A program made the translations under genes and the position numbers. Positions 34,625 through 43,329 of a DNA stretch of 64,000 nt are shown in pieces. The stretch's first letter is position 1, and every line of letters begins with the position of its first letter. The notes under the pieces are model-generated. The model saw only the letters and a list, made by a program, of their open reading frames with translations. It was not told where the DNA came from and made no database searches. Source of the DNA: Sphaerochaeta sp032144095. GTDB lineage: Bacteria > Spirochaetota > Spirochaetia > Sphaerochaetales > Sphaerochaetaceae. The stretch spans positions 248,001-312,000 of the forward strand of contig NZ_JAVSNJ010000002.1 of the NCBI RefSeq assembly GCF_032144095.1. Direction: 5' to 3'.

Positions 34625-35668
34625 ATGACTAGCAGTTTTGTTATCGTAGGATCACGCGTTTCTTCTGCTGAGAAGGGACTCTCCCTCTTCTCCTTTGATG
34701 AAGCGACAGGGCAACTCACCCTTACAGGATCATACAGTGGCATCGAGATGCCAACCTACCAGGTATTCAACAAGAAGGCATCCCTACTCTACTCGGTCAG
34801 TGAAATACTGGAGAAGGAGGGCTCTGTCCAAACCTTCAAGGTTAACCCCTCATCCCCTACTCCCTTCACCCCCACCCATTCCATACTCACAGGCGGCACC
34901 TCACCCTGCCACCTCTCCCTGTCACCTGACAACTCCTTTTTGGCAGTATCAAACTATAGTGATGGAGTATTCACCCTCTACGCATTGGATCTTGAAGGAA
35001 CCATAGCAACCGTCGTTAGCTATAAATCCTTCAAAGGGGTTGGTCACAACCCTGCCAGGCAGGAGGGCCCCCACATCCACTCATCCAATTGGACAGTCGA
35101 CTCCAAGAACCTCTTTGTGGCAGACCTTGGGCTCGATCGCATCATTCACTACACCAAGCCCGAATGGGGTTTCCCATCCTTCAAGAAACTCCCTCTGGGA
35201 TCGGGGCCCAGACACATGGTCCTTACCCCTGACGGACGCTTCCTGTATATTGGCTGTGAACTCAGCAACCAGGTGCTGGTCTACCAGATCGACAAGTATG
35301 ACAGCTGCTTTACCCATCTGCAGACCATACCCACACTACCGTCGCTCTACCATCTTGAAAACACCGTGGCAGACATCCATCTCTCTTCTGACAGCCGCTT
35401 CCTCTACTGCTCAAACCGTGGCCATGACAGCATAGCCACCTATGCGGTACAGAAGGAAACAGGAATGCTCAGCCTGGTGTCGATCACCCCCACCTTGGGC
35501 AAGGAACCACGAAACTTCACCCTCTCCCCAAGCGGAAGATGGCTCCTGGCAGCAAACGGATCATCAGACTCTGTAGTGGTATTCCCCCTTGACACCCAGA
35601 CAGGAGTGCCTCTGCAAGCAGTGTGCACCGTAGCTGTGCGCCAGCCAGTCTGCCTCCTGTTTTCCTGA
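34625..35668 (+). CDS. pgl: 6-phosphogluconolactonase, beta-propeller type
   Basis: A 347-residue seven-bladed beta-propeller of the lactonase family (YbhE/Pgl type), which hydrolyses 6-phosphoglucono-1,5-lactone in the oxidative pentose phosphate route. Recurrent blade motifs such as PCHLSLSPDNSFLAVSNYSDG, EGPHIHSSNWT, LGSGPRHMVLTPDGRFLYI and HLSSDSRFLYCSNRG-H are seen, including the His/Glu/Arg residues around the central channel. It has no signal peptide. A start at 34484 would add 47 unlike residues; GAGAGGA before ATG 34625 decides. Relatives with other sugar-lactone substrates exist. Probably monocistronic, with a cupin gene 88 bases after. Confidence 0.88.
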   Translation: MTSSFVIVGSRVSSAEKGLSLFSFDEATGQLTLTGSYSGIEMPTYQVFNKKASLLYSVSEILEKEGSVQTFKVNPSSPTPFTPTHSILTGGTSPCHLSLSPDNSFLAVSNYSDGVFTLYALDLEGTIATVVSYKSFKGVGHNPARQEGPHIHSSNWTVDSKNLFVADLGLDRIIHYTKPEWGFPSFKKLPLGSGPRHMVLTPDGRFLYIGCELSNQVLVYQIDKYDSCFTHLQTIPTLPSLYHLENTVADIHLSSDSRFLYCSNRGHDSIATYAVQKETGMLSLVSITPTLGKEPRNFTLSPSGRWLLAANGSSDSVVVFPLDTQTGVPLQAVCTVAVRQPVCLLFS

Positions 35669-35756
35669 AAGGAGATGCTGGCTCCCTGCCATGCTAGTCT
35701 TGCAGTAGGTTGAGTGCTGCATAGCAATACCGTCCTTTGCTTGCCTGGAGGATACC

Positions 35757-36104
35757 ATGCTCATAACCCGCATCTATGCAGACCCTGACGGATCCTCCCA
35801 TTTCGAGGACACCCAGATAGAGACCACCCCGTCAGGACCGTTGGGCCTGATGTCAGCCCCACTTCCACTCTCCTCCATGGTCTTGAGGGAGAACGAACCA
35901 GGGTATGACTTTCCCTGGCACGTCGCCCCATGCAGGCAGTACATAGTGATGCTTGAAGGGTTGGTTGAGATTACCGTCAGTGATGGGGAAACTAGGGTCT
36001 TTGCCCCTGGTTCTATCGTTTTGGTGGAGGACACCTTCGGAAGAGGGCACGCCTCCCGCTCTCCTGACGGCAAGCGTCGTCGTTCCCTTTTCCTTCGTGT
36101 GTAG
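35757..36104 (+). CDS. Small cupin-domain protein
   Basis: A 115-residue single-domain cupin. The barrel motifs are WHVAPCRQYIVMLEG (motif 1, only partly keeping the metal-binding His/Glu set) and FAPGSIVLVED-x-x-GRGHAS (motif 2 with His). The substrate is unknown; such proteins range from sugar isomerases to metal-dependent dioxygenases. GGAGGA lies about six bases before the ATG. It follows pgl on the same strand and is closed by a terminator at 36112-36147. Confidence 0.75.
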   Translation: MLITRIYADPDGSSHFEDTQIETTPSGPLGLMSAPLPLSSMVLRENEPGYDFPWHVAPCRQYIVMLEGLVEITVSDGETRVFAPGSIVLVEDTFGRGHASRSPDGKRRRSLFLRV

Positions 36105-36111
36105 AGATGAA

Positions 36112-36147
36112 ACGACCCTACCTCTAGGTGAGATAGGGTCGTATTTT
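36112..36147. terminator. Terminator between the cupin gene and the convergent permease gene
   Basis: ACGACCCTA (36112-36120) pairs with TAGGGTCGT (36134-36142), followed by ATTTTG on the plus strand. It ends the pgl-cupin side and may also end the long minus-strand operon. Confidence 0.65.
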
Positions 36148-36213
36148 GTCATGTTGGCCTTTTGGACCAAGAAGATAGTTCTAGACAACTACATCTGCCA
36201 GTGCCCGAAACCA

Positions 36214-37467
36214 TCAACCTTCAGAAAGCGTAATGTCCTTAGGTCTGAGTATTGCATTGAGAACAATACCGAAAATAGCTGCAAGGCCGAGACCGGAAAG
36301 CTGGACAGGACCTAGGTAGAACGTAGCACCACCAAGACCCAAGACCAACATCGATGCGCTTACCATCAACAACTTAGGATTGGAGAGGTTGACCTTTGCG
36401 TCGACCATGTTCTTGATACCAATGCTGCTTATCATACCAAAGAGCAGGATGGAGATACCACCGATTACTGGAGCCGGAATGGTTCCGATAATTGCGGTAA
36501 ACTTTGGGATCAAAGAGAGGAAAATGGCAAATATTGCAGCGATACGCATGATAATGGGGTTTGATACGCCAGTAAGTGCGATAGCTCCAGTATTCTCAGA
36601 GTACGTGGTGTTTGCAGGACCGCCGATCAAACCAGCGAGAGAGGTTGCAAGACCGTCGCCCAACAAGGTTCTCTTGATGCCCGGGTCCTTGATGAAGTCC
36701 TGGCCGACCACATTGCCGATTGCCAGAATGTCACCGAAGTGTTCAACCATGGTTACGATGGCTATAGGAACCATGACTGTGATGGCACTGACGGAGAATT
36801 TCGGGAAGGTAAAATGAGGGATCCCTATGAAGGCAGCCTTTGATACTGCAGAAAAGTCTATGATCCCGAGGATCATGGAAAATACATACCCTACCACCAA
36901 GGCGATGAGGACAGGAAGGTTAGAGGCAAACTTCCAACCGAACTTCGGGAAACCGATCTTTACAAAAACGCCAGTGGCGAAGGTAACGAGAGCGACAAGC
37001 CAGCAACCATTCACCCCGATAGCCTGTGCAATGGCGGGAGAGTTGGTACCGTTTGCATTCTGTATTGCTACAGGGGCAAGGATTAACCCAATCATAATGA
37101 TCATGGGTCCTGTCACATGGGGTGGGAGGATCTTATGCAAGTTCTCGTACTTTACATACCTGAAGATGATAGATACGATGATATAGAGGAAACCAGAGAC
37201 CACTATGCCTCCAAGGGCATATGCCAGGCCCTGGGATGCCCCTATGGCTATGATACCAGGGATGTAAGCAAACGAACTTCCAAGAAATACGGGAACCTTG
37301 AATTTGGTGATGACATGGAACAAGAGTGTTCCGATACCAGCAGCAAACAAGGTTACGCCAACATCCAAGCCTGTCAGAATGGGAACCAATACGGTAGCAC
37401 CAAACATGACAAACGTGTGTTGGAGACCAAACACAATGTTTTTTCCAGTCAAATCTTTATTAGCCAC
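36214..37467 (-). CDS. NCS2 nucleobase permease, UraA-like
   Basis: A 417-residue membrane transporter of the nucleobase-ascorbate family with about 12-14 hydrophobic segments. The binding-site signature near 285-292 reads NTTYSENTG, the uracil-type (UraA) pattern, where purine carriers have a QN pair instead. A second acidic site lies in MVEHFGDI. So uracil or another pyrimidine is the predicted substrate, although the gene stands at the end of an operon with a xanthine-dehydrogenase-like enzyme. The start is GTG 37467: AGGAGG lies eight bases before it; an upstream ATG at 37515 has no such site. It lies 112 bases after the large molybdenum-subunit gene. Confidence 0.87.
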   Translation of the reverse strand: MANKDLTGKNIVFGLQHTFVMFGATVLVPILTGLDVGVTLFAAGIGTLLFHVITKFKVPVFLGSSFAYIPGIIAIGASQGLAYALGGIVVSGFLYIIVSIIFRYVKYENLHKILPPHVTGPMIIMIGLILAPVAIQNANGTNSPAIAQAIGVNGCWLVALVTFATGVFVKIGFPKFGWKFASNLPVLIALVVGYVFSMILGIIDFSAVSKAAFIGIPHFTFPKFSVSAITVMVPIAIVTMVEHFGDILAIGNVVGQDFIKDPGIKRTLLGDGLATSLAGLIGGPANTTYSENTGAIALTGVSNPIIMRIAAIFAIFLSLIPKFTAIIGTIPAPVIGGISILLFGMISSIGIKNMVDAKVNLSNPKLLMVSASMLVLGLGGATFYLGPVQLSGLGLAAIFGIVLNAILRPKDITLSEG

Positions 37468-37579
37468 GATACATTCCTCCTTAGTAACCTCCAACAAAAT
37501 CCGAATCTTCTGCACATAGACATAAGCCCGGAATTTTTTGTTTCTCAGTCAGTCCAGTTTTTCCTTTTGCATCCTCCTT

Positions 37580-40036
37580 TTAGGGTTCGAGTGCGTGAGA
37601 GGGCGAATGAGAGCCAAGAACAGGTGTCGATCGACACGACCCGACAGGAGTCTTGGTAATCCAATTGTCAATGGGCTGTTTGTTGTGCAAGGCTCTCCAA
37701 ACATCCTCGGCCCTGATGGGCATATGACTGAGGTCAGCTCCGACGGCCTGATAAATAGCATTTCCAAGGGCAGGTGCAACAGAGATCATCGGGTGTTCGG
37801 CAACCCCACGTGCACCATAGGGCCCATCGACCTGGGCATTCTCCACCGCGATCGTCTCCACCTCAAAGGGAAGGTCCTTGGCAGTGGGAATCTTGTTGTC
37901 AGTAAAGGAAGGGTTGAGAAGATGGCCAGAGCCGTCATAGATATACCCCTCACACATCGCTGTGCCCAAACCCTGGAGCATGCCACCGATGATCTGTCCC
38001 CGAAGCAACTGGGGATTGACCACCTTACCAACATCAAAGGCAGAGGCAATCTTCCTCAAGGTGTACTCACCGGTAACCGGGTTCACCTCGCAGATGATCC
38101 CATGGGCTCCGAAGGTCCAATCAAGGGCGGGTTTGCCCTGCCCTGTCTCCTTGTCTAGGTTGGATAGGCCTTGGGCTATGTAGCTGCCAATACCAATGAG
38201 AGGCCCTCCTATCGCCTTCCCATCAGGATAGGCATACCCAAGGGCAATCTGTGGCCATGAGATCCTTGACTCAGGGTCGTGTCGGACAAACACAGCCTCA
38301 CTGTCGTGGCCAAGATCGTCCACACAGGCCTTCAGGACATGGGAGGCCACGGCATACCCCTTCTGCAACAGATCCTTGCAGGCGAGGATGCAGGCATTGC
38401 CACTCATGATCAGACCCTTGGAAGCGACAGTCTGCCAATCATACGGGTCGCTGTCGGTATCCTTCTCCACCTTGACAAACACCTGGTCCAACCGGAAGTC
38501 AAGCCGCTCCGCCACAATCTGGGCTAGGGCTGTAGTGGAACCCTGCCCAATGTCGGTCAGCCCGACTGCGACCGAGACAGTCCCATCACCATTCATCTTC
38601 ACAATGGCTGCCGTTGCTGTGTTGGAAGGCATCGCAGGGGCCTTTTGCAGGATGGCAATGCCCTTGCCGATCCTAAGCCCACTCTCCTTCTCCCTCAGCT
38701 TCTCCTCCTTGCTCTTCTTGCCATAGCCGATCGCCTTGGCAACAGCATCCAGGCAGGCCAACACATCCCCGGAGTGGGAGGTGATCTTCTCGCCTGTGAG
38801 GGTGATGGAACCAGGTCTCAAGGCATTGAGGTGCCTGAACTCTAGCGGGTCCATTCCAATGGTCTTGGCAACCAGGTCCATATGCCGCTCGATGCCCCAG
38901 TGGAACTCCACATGGCCAAAGCCCCTATAGGCCGTTCCATAGGGCTTGTTGGTATAGACCGTATAGGCATCGACCCAGGCGTTGGGGATCTCATACGGCC
39001 CTGAAGCCGAATAGCCCGAGGCTCGGGTAACGTTCACCGCGTAATCGGCATACGCCCCAGCATCCCAGTACATCTCCATCTTCTGGGCAAGGATCTTTCC
39101 CTCCTCGGAAACACCAGTCTTGATACGGTAGGTCAAGGCACTTCTGCAGGGCAGGAGGGAGAACTCCTCCTCCCGTGAAGCCTGGAACTTGACAGGAGCA
39201 CCCCCAGCCTTCTTCGAAAGGCAGGCGGTCAGAGGCTCGATGTGGATGCCTGCCTTTCCCCCAAACCCTCCTCCCACGTAGGGGATGATAACCCGTACCT
39301 TGTTGAAAGGGAGGCTGAAGGTCCTGCAAAAGAGGTTCCTGACGGTAAACGGTGACTGGGCACTGGTGTAGATGGTAACCCTGTCGCCACTACCCCACTT
39401 CACGATGGATACATGGGTCTCCATCGGGACATGCTGCACACTGGGATTGTCATACTCACGTTCGACGACAAAGGCAGAATCGGCAAACCCCTGCTCGACA
39501 TCGCCCTTGCGCAGTTTTGTCAGGTTGGCGATATTTGTCCCCGGTATGGGGGTAAAGACCGCCTTGATGTAGTCGTAGGAGCCAAGGTCAGGATGAACCA
39601 GGGGGGCATCCTCCTTCATCGCATCCATGTGGTTCAGGACAGGGTCGAGGACCTCATAGGTCACCTCTATCAGGTCCACAGCCTCTCGGGCTATCTGCAA
39701 GCTCTCAGCAGCCACAGCGGCCACGGCCTCCCCGTAGTGGCGGACCTCCCCCTTGGCAAGCAGGTACTTGTCCACCACATAGAGGCCGAGACGGTAATCG
39801 AGCTCAGAACCGGTAAGGACAGCGCGCACACCTCGCAACGCCTCTGCCTTGGAGGTGTCGATGCTCAGGATCCTTGCCCTGGCATGGGGGCTCTTCTTTA
39901 TTTGTGCGTACAGCATCCCAGGGAGCACCATATCACTGACATAGACAGCCTCACCGGTAAGCTTCTCTTTGACATCGAGGCGGACTGCACTTTTCCCTAC
40001 GTTTTTCAGCTGGGAACGATCGAGGGTATCATACAT
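37580..40036 (-). CDS. Molybdenum hydroxylase large subunit (xanthine dehydrogenase family)
   Basis: An 818-residue molybdopterin-binding catalytic subunit. It has the N-terminal hammerhead domain (RLDVKEKLTGEAVYVSDM), the GGGFGGK cofactor loop, TAYRGFGHVE, the pterin segment GLTDIGQGSTT and the catalytic Glu in GPYGARGVAEHP. These are all features of active members. The substrate may be a purine, a pyrimidine, nicotinate or another N-heterocycle; the family signature does not tell. It overlaps the [2Fe-2S] subunit gene by eight bases. The three subunits are split over three genes in the order FAD, Fe-S, Mo, typical of anaerobes. Confidence 0.9.
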   Translation of the reverse strand: MYDTLDRSQLKNVGKSAVRLDVKEKLTGEAVYVSDMVLPGMLYAQIKKSPHARARILSIDTSKAEALRGVRAVLTGSELDYRLGLYVVDKYLLAKGEVRHYGEAVAAVAAESLQIAREAVDLIEVTYEVLDPVLNHMDAMKEDAPLVHPDLGSYDYIKAVFTPIPGTNIANLTKLRKGDVEQGFADSAFVVEREYDNPSVQHVPMETHVSIVKWGSGDRVTIYTSAQSPFTVRNLFCRTFSLPFNKVRVIIPYVGGGFGGKAGIHIEPLTACLSKKAGGAPVKFQASREEEFSLLPCRSALTYRIKTGVSEEGKILAQKMEMYWDAGAYADYAVNVTRASGYSASGPYEIPNAWVDAYTVYTNKPYGTAYRGFGHVEFHWGIERHMDLVAKTIGMDPLEFRHLNALRPGSITLTGEKITSHSGDVLACLDAVAKAIGYGKKSKEEKLREKESGLRIGKGIAILQKAPAMPSNTATAAIVKMNGDGTVSVAVGLTDIGQGSTTALAQIVAERLDFRLDQVFVKVEKDTDSDPYDWQTVASKGLIMSGNACILACKDLLQKGYAVASHVLKACVDDLGHDSEAVFVRHDPESRISWPQIALGYAYPDGKAIGGPLIGIGSYIAQGLSNLDKETGQGKPALDWTFGAHGIICEVNPVTGEYTLRKIASAFDVGKVVNPQLLRGQIIGGMLQGLGTAMCEGYIYDGSGHLLNPSFTDNKIPTAKDLPFEVETIAVENAQVDGPYGARGVAEHPMISVAPALGNAIYQAVGADLSHMPIRAEDVWRALHNKQPIDNWITKTPVGSCRSTPVLGSHSPSHALEP

Positions 40037-40514
40037 AGGTCAGCACCTCCTTGGCTACAAAGGAGCCAGTCACATCGAGGATGGCCTCCACGATCTGCTC
40101 ATAGCCGGTGCATCGGCAGAAATTCCCCTCTAGCCCCTCCTTGATCTCCTCAGCTGTCGGATGGGGATGGTGATGGATGAGCTCACGGGCGCTCATGATC
40201 ATACCCGCAGTACAGAAGCCGCACTGCACAGCAAAATGCTTCTCAAAAGAACTCTGCAAGGCTGAGAGCATGCCCTCGGTAGCCTCACCCTCTATCGTCT
40301 CGATGACAGCACCATCAGCCTCGGCAGCCAGGACCATGCAGGAGTTGACCGTCTTGCCGTTGAAGAAGACCGTACACGCACCACACTCCCCAGCTCCACA
40401 GCCCTCCTTCGTACCGGTCAGGCCCAGGCCTTCCCGCAAAAACCTGAGGAGAGTCATATGTTCCTCTATCTCCCGTTCATAGGGGATAGCATTCACTGTT
40501 ACCTTGATTTTCAT
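40029..40514 (-). CDS. Molybdenum hydroxylase [2Fe-2S] subunit
   Basis: A 161-residue electron-transfer subunit with two [2Fe-2S] clusters. The plant-type ferredoxin part has C39, C44, C47 and C59 (GCGAGECGACT, NSCM). The C-terminal helical domain has QCGFCTAG and NFCRCTGY. It passes electrons from the molybdenum site to FAD. The start at 40514 is set by GGAGG seven bases upstream and by the ATGA overlap with the FAD-subunit stop; six codons further upstream another ATG exists. Confidence 0.95.
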   Translation of the reverse strand: MKIKVTVNAIPYEREIEEHMTLLRFLREGLGLTGTKEGCGAGECGACTVFFNGKTVNSCMVLAAEADGAVIETIEGEATEGMLSALQSSFEKHFAVQCGFCTAGMIMSARELIHHHPHPTAEEIKEGLEGNFCRCTGYEQIVEAILDVTGSFVAKEVLTYV

Positions 40515-41329
40515 GCGATTACCTCCATCCAAAGCCGTTTTGCATACTCACCCACCATGAACTGCCTATACTCCTTGGAACAACGCACATCGCTGATGGG
40601 GCGAATGATCGCCTCAACCTCCTTGAGCATCTTGTCCAAGCCAAGGGTAAGAGGCAATTCCGGGGTAATGACCGGGGTCGGGGCCGAAGAGCTGACGGCA
40701 ACCCTGGCACTCTTGCCAAGGTTGACCACTGCCACTCCGACGATACCCAGGTCATGGCCCTGGATCCTCTTCAGCTTCCTGTACACCCCAGCCTTGTCAG
40801 CCATGCTTGACGGGATGGTGATGGCGCTGACCAGCTCCCCCTTCCCTAGGACGGTTCTCTTGACACCGGTAAAGAAGGCTCCTATCGCCACCTCCCTGGA
40901 ACCTTGTAGGGATTCGATCCGAACCCTTGCATCAAGGCAGAGCAAGGCAGGGGCCATATCGGAGCAAGGAGAGGCATTGACAATATTGCCAACCACCGTT
41001 GCACGGTTACGGATCTGATACGATGCCAAGTCCTTGCCACATGCACAGAGCAGCGGAAAGTGCTCTTGCACCCGCTTGTCGAAGAGCATGGCGTTGATGG
41101 TAACCGCCGGACCCATCACCAAATCACCCTTTTCATCCCAACTGATCAAGTCAAAGCCTGGGATTTTCTTGAGGTCAATAACTTGCGTGGGTGCATACAC
41201 CCCATTGCGGATACCAACCAGCAGGTCGGTTCCCCCTGCCAGCAACTTGTAAGTTGCCCCATCCTTTCCAAGCAAAGAGAGCAACTGCTCCATACTCGTG
41301 GGAGCCTTGTAGGAAAACTGAACGATCAT
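40511..41329 (-). CDS. Molybdenum hydroxylase FAD subunit
   Basis: A 272-residue FAD-binding subunit of the xanthine dehydrogenase/CO dehydrogenase medium-chain family. The FAD loops are LLAGGTDLLVGIRNG near 29-43 and IRNRATVVGNIVNASPCSD-type near 105-123. A C-terminal domain follows. No [4Fe-4S] insert of the 4-hydroxybenzoyl-CoA reductase kind is seen. It overlaps the DUF2877 gene before it and the Fe-S subunit gene after it by four bases each, so the genes are tightly coupled. Confidence 0.93.
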   Translation of the reverse strand: MIVQFSYKAPTSMEQLLSLLGKDGATYKLLAGGTDLLVGIRNGVYAPTQVIDLKKIPGFDLISWDEKGDLVMGPAVTINAMLFDKRVQEHFPLLCACGKDLASYQIRNRATVVGNIVNASPCSDMAPALLCLDARVRIESLQGSREVAIGAFFTGVKRTVLGKGELVSAITIPSSMADKAGVYRKLKRIQGHDLGIVGVAVVNLGKSARVAVSSSAPTPVITPELPLTLGLDKMLKEVEAIIRPISDVRCSKEYRQFMVGEYAKRLWMEVIA

Positions 41330-42267
41330 ACTTCCCCCTCATAGTCGAAATCCGGCAAGAGGGCCGAGAGGCCAAACAGCAAGCCGGTGGCAGCATCGTA
41401 GCCAGAGCTGTGCCCCATTGAGGAAAGCACACCCAAGGCAGAGATATATTGGGTATCATCAACAGCATCCCCACTGAAGGTCCTGGCCAAGGCCAAAAAG
41501 GATTGAGGAAACAATCCCTCACAGGCGAGTGCCAGCAGTTGCAGGGAAATATCTGTAGTTCTAGGGTTTGGAGAGTGCAGAAGTTTCATAAGGGCGGTGG
41601 TGAAGGCCCCACGGTACTCCTTGAGATGGTCCTCATCTCCCATGTACAGGGCAAGGAGGAAACCACAGAGGAAATCATCGCCAGTTGGGGTGGCTCCAGG
41701 GCCCAGGCCCAAGAGGCCTTCGATAGCCTTGGTAGCCAAATGAATGTCATGTGTACGGATGCTTGAGGCAAGTAAGGAAGCTTGTATAGCTATGTGAGCG
41801 TTGAGGCCGGAAGAGTCGGATGAGGGCATGAACAGGGCCCGGGCCACCAAAGAGGTATGTTTTTCGTCCTGCAGACGAGAAAGGGTATGCAACCGAGCTC
41901 TCAGGTGCGCATTGGTAGGGGCCCTGGCAGGCGGGGAAGACTCCTGGGACGGATGGACCCGTTTGGCCCCGAGGAAGGATACCCACAACCCACAGCTGAA
42001 ATAGATACCGCTCTCCTTGAGCATTGCCTGGTCGCTCTTGCTGAGGCCATCGAATCCGGAAAGAGGGTCAGAAAAGCTTACCAGGGCGGAGGAAGGGTGC
42101 ATCTGCTCCCCTTTGGAGACCAAGGTATAGAGCCTGCCCCGCTTGTCAGTAAAATTCAGGGCCGAATGAAAGACCGAGTGTACCACCACTGTCCCTGAGG
42201 AAAGAGGAAATCGGGAGCCCATGATAGGGACACTACCCAGTATTTGTTCAGGCCATGTGGTGGGCAT
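41326..42267 (-). CDS. DUF2877 protein (AllH/YlbF-like, oxamate carbamoyltransferase component)
   Basis: A 313-residue protein with the DUF2877 hallmark GLGPGATPTGDDF near 185-197 and the family N-terminal pattern (VVHSVFHSALNFTD, LYTLV). In E. coli the homologue YlbF/AllH acts with FdrA and YlbE/AllG as an oxamate carbamoyltransferase in allantoin breakdown; the other two components are fused in the first gene of this operon. The start is uncertain: ATG 42267 (GGAAG upstream) overlaps the GntR gene by 20 bases, and ATG 42297 or a later Met are alternatives. It overlaps the FAD-subunit gene by four bases. Confidence 0.8.
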   Translation of the reverse strand: MPTTWPEQILGSVPIMGSRFPLSSGTVVVHSVFHSALNFTDKRGRLYTLVSKGEQMHPSSALVSFSDPLSGFDGLSKSDQAMLKESGIYFSCGLWVSFLGAKRVHPSQESSPPARAPTNAHLRARLHTLSRLQDEKHTSLVARALFMPSSDSSGLNAHIAIQASLLASSIRTHDIHLATKAIEGLLGLGPGATPTGDDFLCGFLLALYMGDEDHLKEYRGAFTTALMKLLHSPNPRTTDISLQLLALACEGLFPQSFLALARTFSGDAVDDTQYISALGVLSSMGHSSGYDAATGLLFGLSALLPDFDYEGEV

Positions 42268-42916
42268 AGAACAGTGCTTCCTTGATGGCGGAATCAACCT
42301 TCTCCTTACCCCAGAGAATATTCTGCCTCATGATCTCTTGCGATGCCTTGAGGTCCTGCTTTTCCAACGCTGTGAGCAACAGCAGATGGTCCTTACAGGT
42401 CCTTTCAAGCCTATCGGGATCGGTGATGTCGGAAAGTCGCACGAAATGGATACGTTGGGAGATATCTGCCAACATCTGGGTAAGCACCAGATTGTCGGCT
42501 GCCACTGCCAGGCGGTTATGGAACAGCTCGTCCTCGGAGGCTGAGAGGTCCATCACCTCAGGCAGCTTGCTCCCGATCGCCTGCCAGCGCTGCCTCAACT
42601 CCTCAAGGGTGGTTGTATCGACACCCTTTTCACAGAGCAGCCTGACCACTTCCAGTTCCAGCACCAAGCGGGTGTCATAGAGCTCATTGACCTCCCTGAG
42701 ATCAATGAGCCGAACCATATACCCCTTGTGCTCCTCTTTTACCACGAGGCGCGAAGAGACCAAACTGTTGAGGGCTTCACGGACAGGAGACCTGCTGACT
42801 GAGAATTCAGAACAGATCTCTTCCTCAGTGAGCCTAAGCCCAGGCGAATATTCCCATGTCTTGATGCGCTCGGAAAGCGTATTGTAGATACTGGCACTAC
42901 GTGAACGTCCGCCCAT
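42248..42916 (-). CDS. GntR-family regulator with FCD domain
   Basis: A 222-residue FadR-type regulator: N-terminal winged helix (LTEEEICSEFSVSRSPVREALNSL near 29-52) and C-terminal helical FCD ligand domain (DTRLVLELEVVRLL, the metal-binding His residues in FHNRLA and CKDH). It is embedded in the operon it probably controls, between the DUF35 gene and the DUF2877 gene. The promoter at the operon head contains a TTGTATACAA palindrome, a layout typical of FCD-type GntR operators. The ligand is likely a pathway acid. Confidence 0.9.
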   Translation of the reverse strand: MGGRSRSASIYNTLSERIKTWEYSPGLRLTEEEICSEFSVSRSPVREALNSLVSSRLVVKEEHKGYMVRLIDLREVNELYDTRLVLELEVVRLLCEKGVDTTTLEELRQRWQAIGSKLPEVMDLSASEDELFHNRLAVAADNLVLTQMLADISQRIHFVRLSDITDPDRLERTCKDHLLLLTALEKQDLKASQEIMRQNILWGKEKVDSAIKEALFYAHHMA

Positions 42917-42935
42917 GGCAAGCCTCCAATGTTAC

Positions 42936-43319
42936 CTACTCTTTGAACACGAACACATGTACCGCCTTGCCCGGACGCTCGTCGCTCTCAATGACGGTAG
43001 AATGAAGCTTCATCCCCGTCCTGGGGTCGTCGACTTCCAACTGCCCCGAGGCACGCAAGCCGTTCTCGAATTCCACGATGCCAAACAGCAGGTTCTTTTT
43101 CGTGTAGCCTTCAGGCAGGTTCCATAGCCGTGTCCAGGAAAGCAGGGTGCAAGCTCCTTCAAGGTCGAAGGTCTGCCATCCCCTTCCTGTCACAGGGTCA
43201 CGCCTACAGTTACACGTGCTGCACACCATCGGTGCAGGATAGTATAAGGTACCACATTTCTCGCATTTGTATGCAGTAATCTTCGGTTCCTTCTGGTCGT
43301 ACATGCTGAAATCAATCAT
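42936..43319 (-). CDS. DUF35 OB-fold/zinc-ribbon partner of the thiolase-like protein
   Basis: A 127-residue DUF35 protein with an N-terminal rubredoxin-like zinc ribbon (CEKCG near 19-23, CSTCNC near 33-38) and a C-terminal OB-fold (VEFENGLRASGQL). DUF35 proteins pair with thiolase-fold enzymes and gate CoA substrates, as in archaeal thiolase/HMG-CoA synthase complexes, PhlB and the Ltp2-type aldolases. The gene starts ten bases after the thiolase-like gene, so a complex is very likely. Confidence 0.9.
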   Translation of the reverse strand: MIDFSMYDQKEPKITAYKCEKCGTLYYPAPMVCSTCNCRRDPVTGRGWQTFDLEGACTLLSWTRLWNLPEGYTKKNLLFGIVEFENGLRASGQLEVDDPRTGMKLHSTVIESDERPGKAVHVFVFKE

Positions 43320-43329
43320 AGAATACCCC

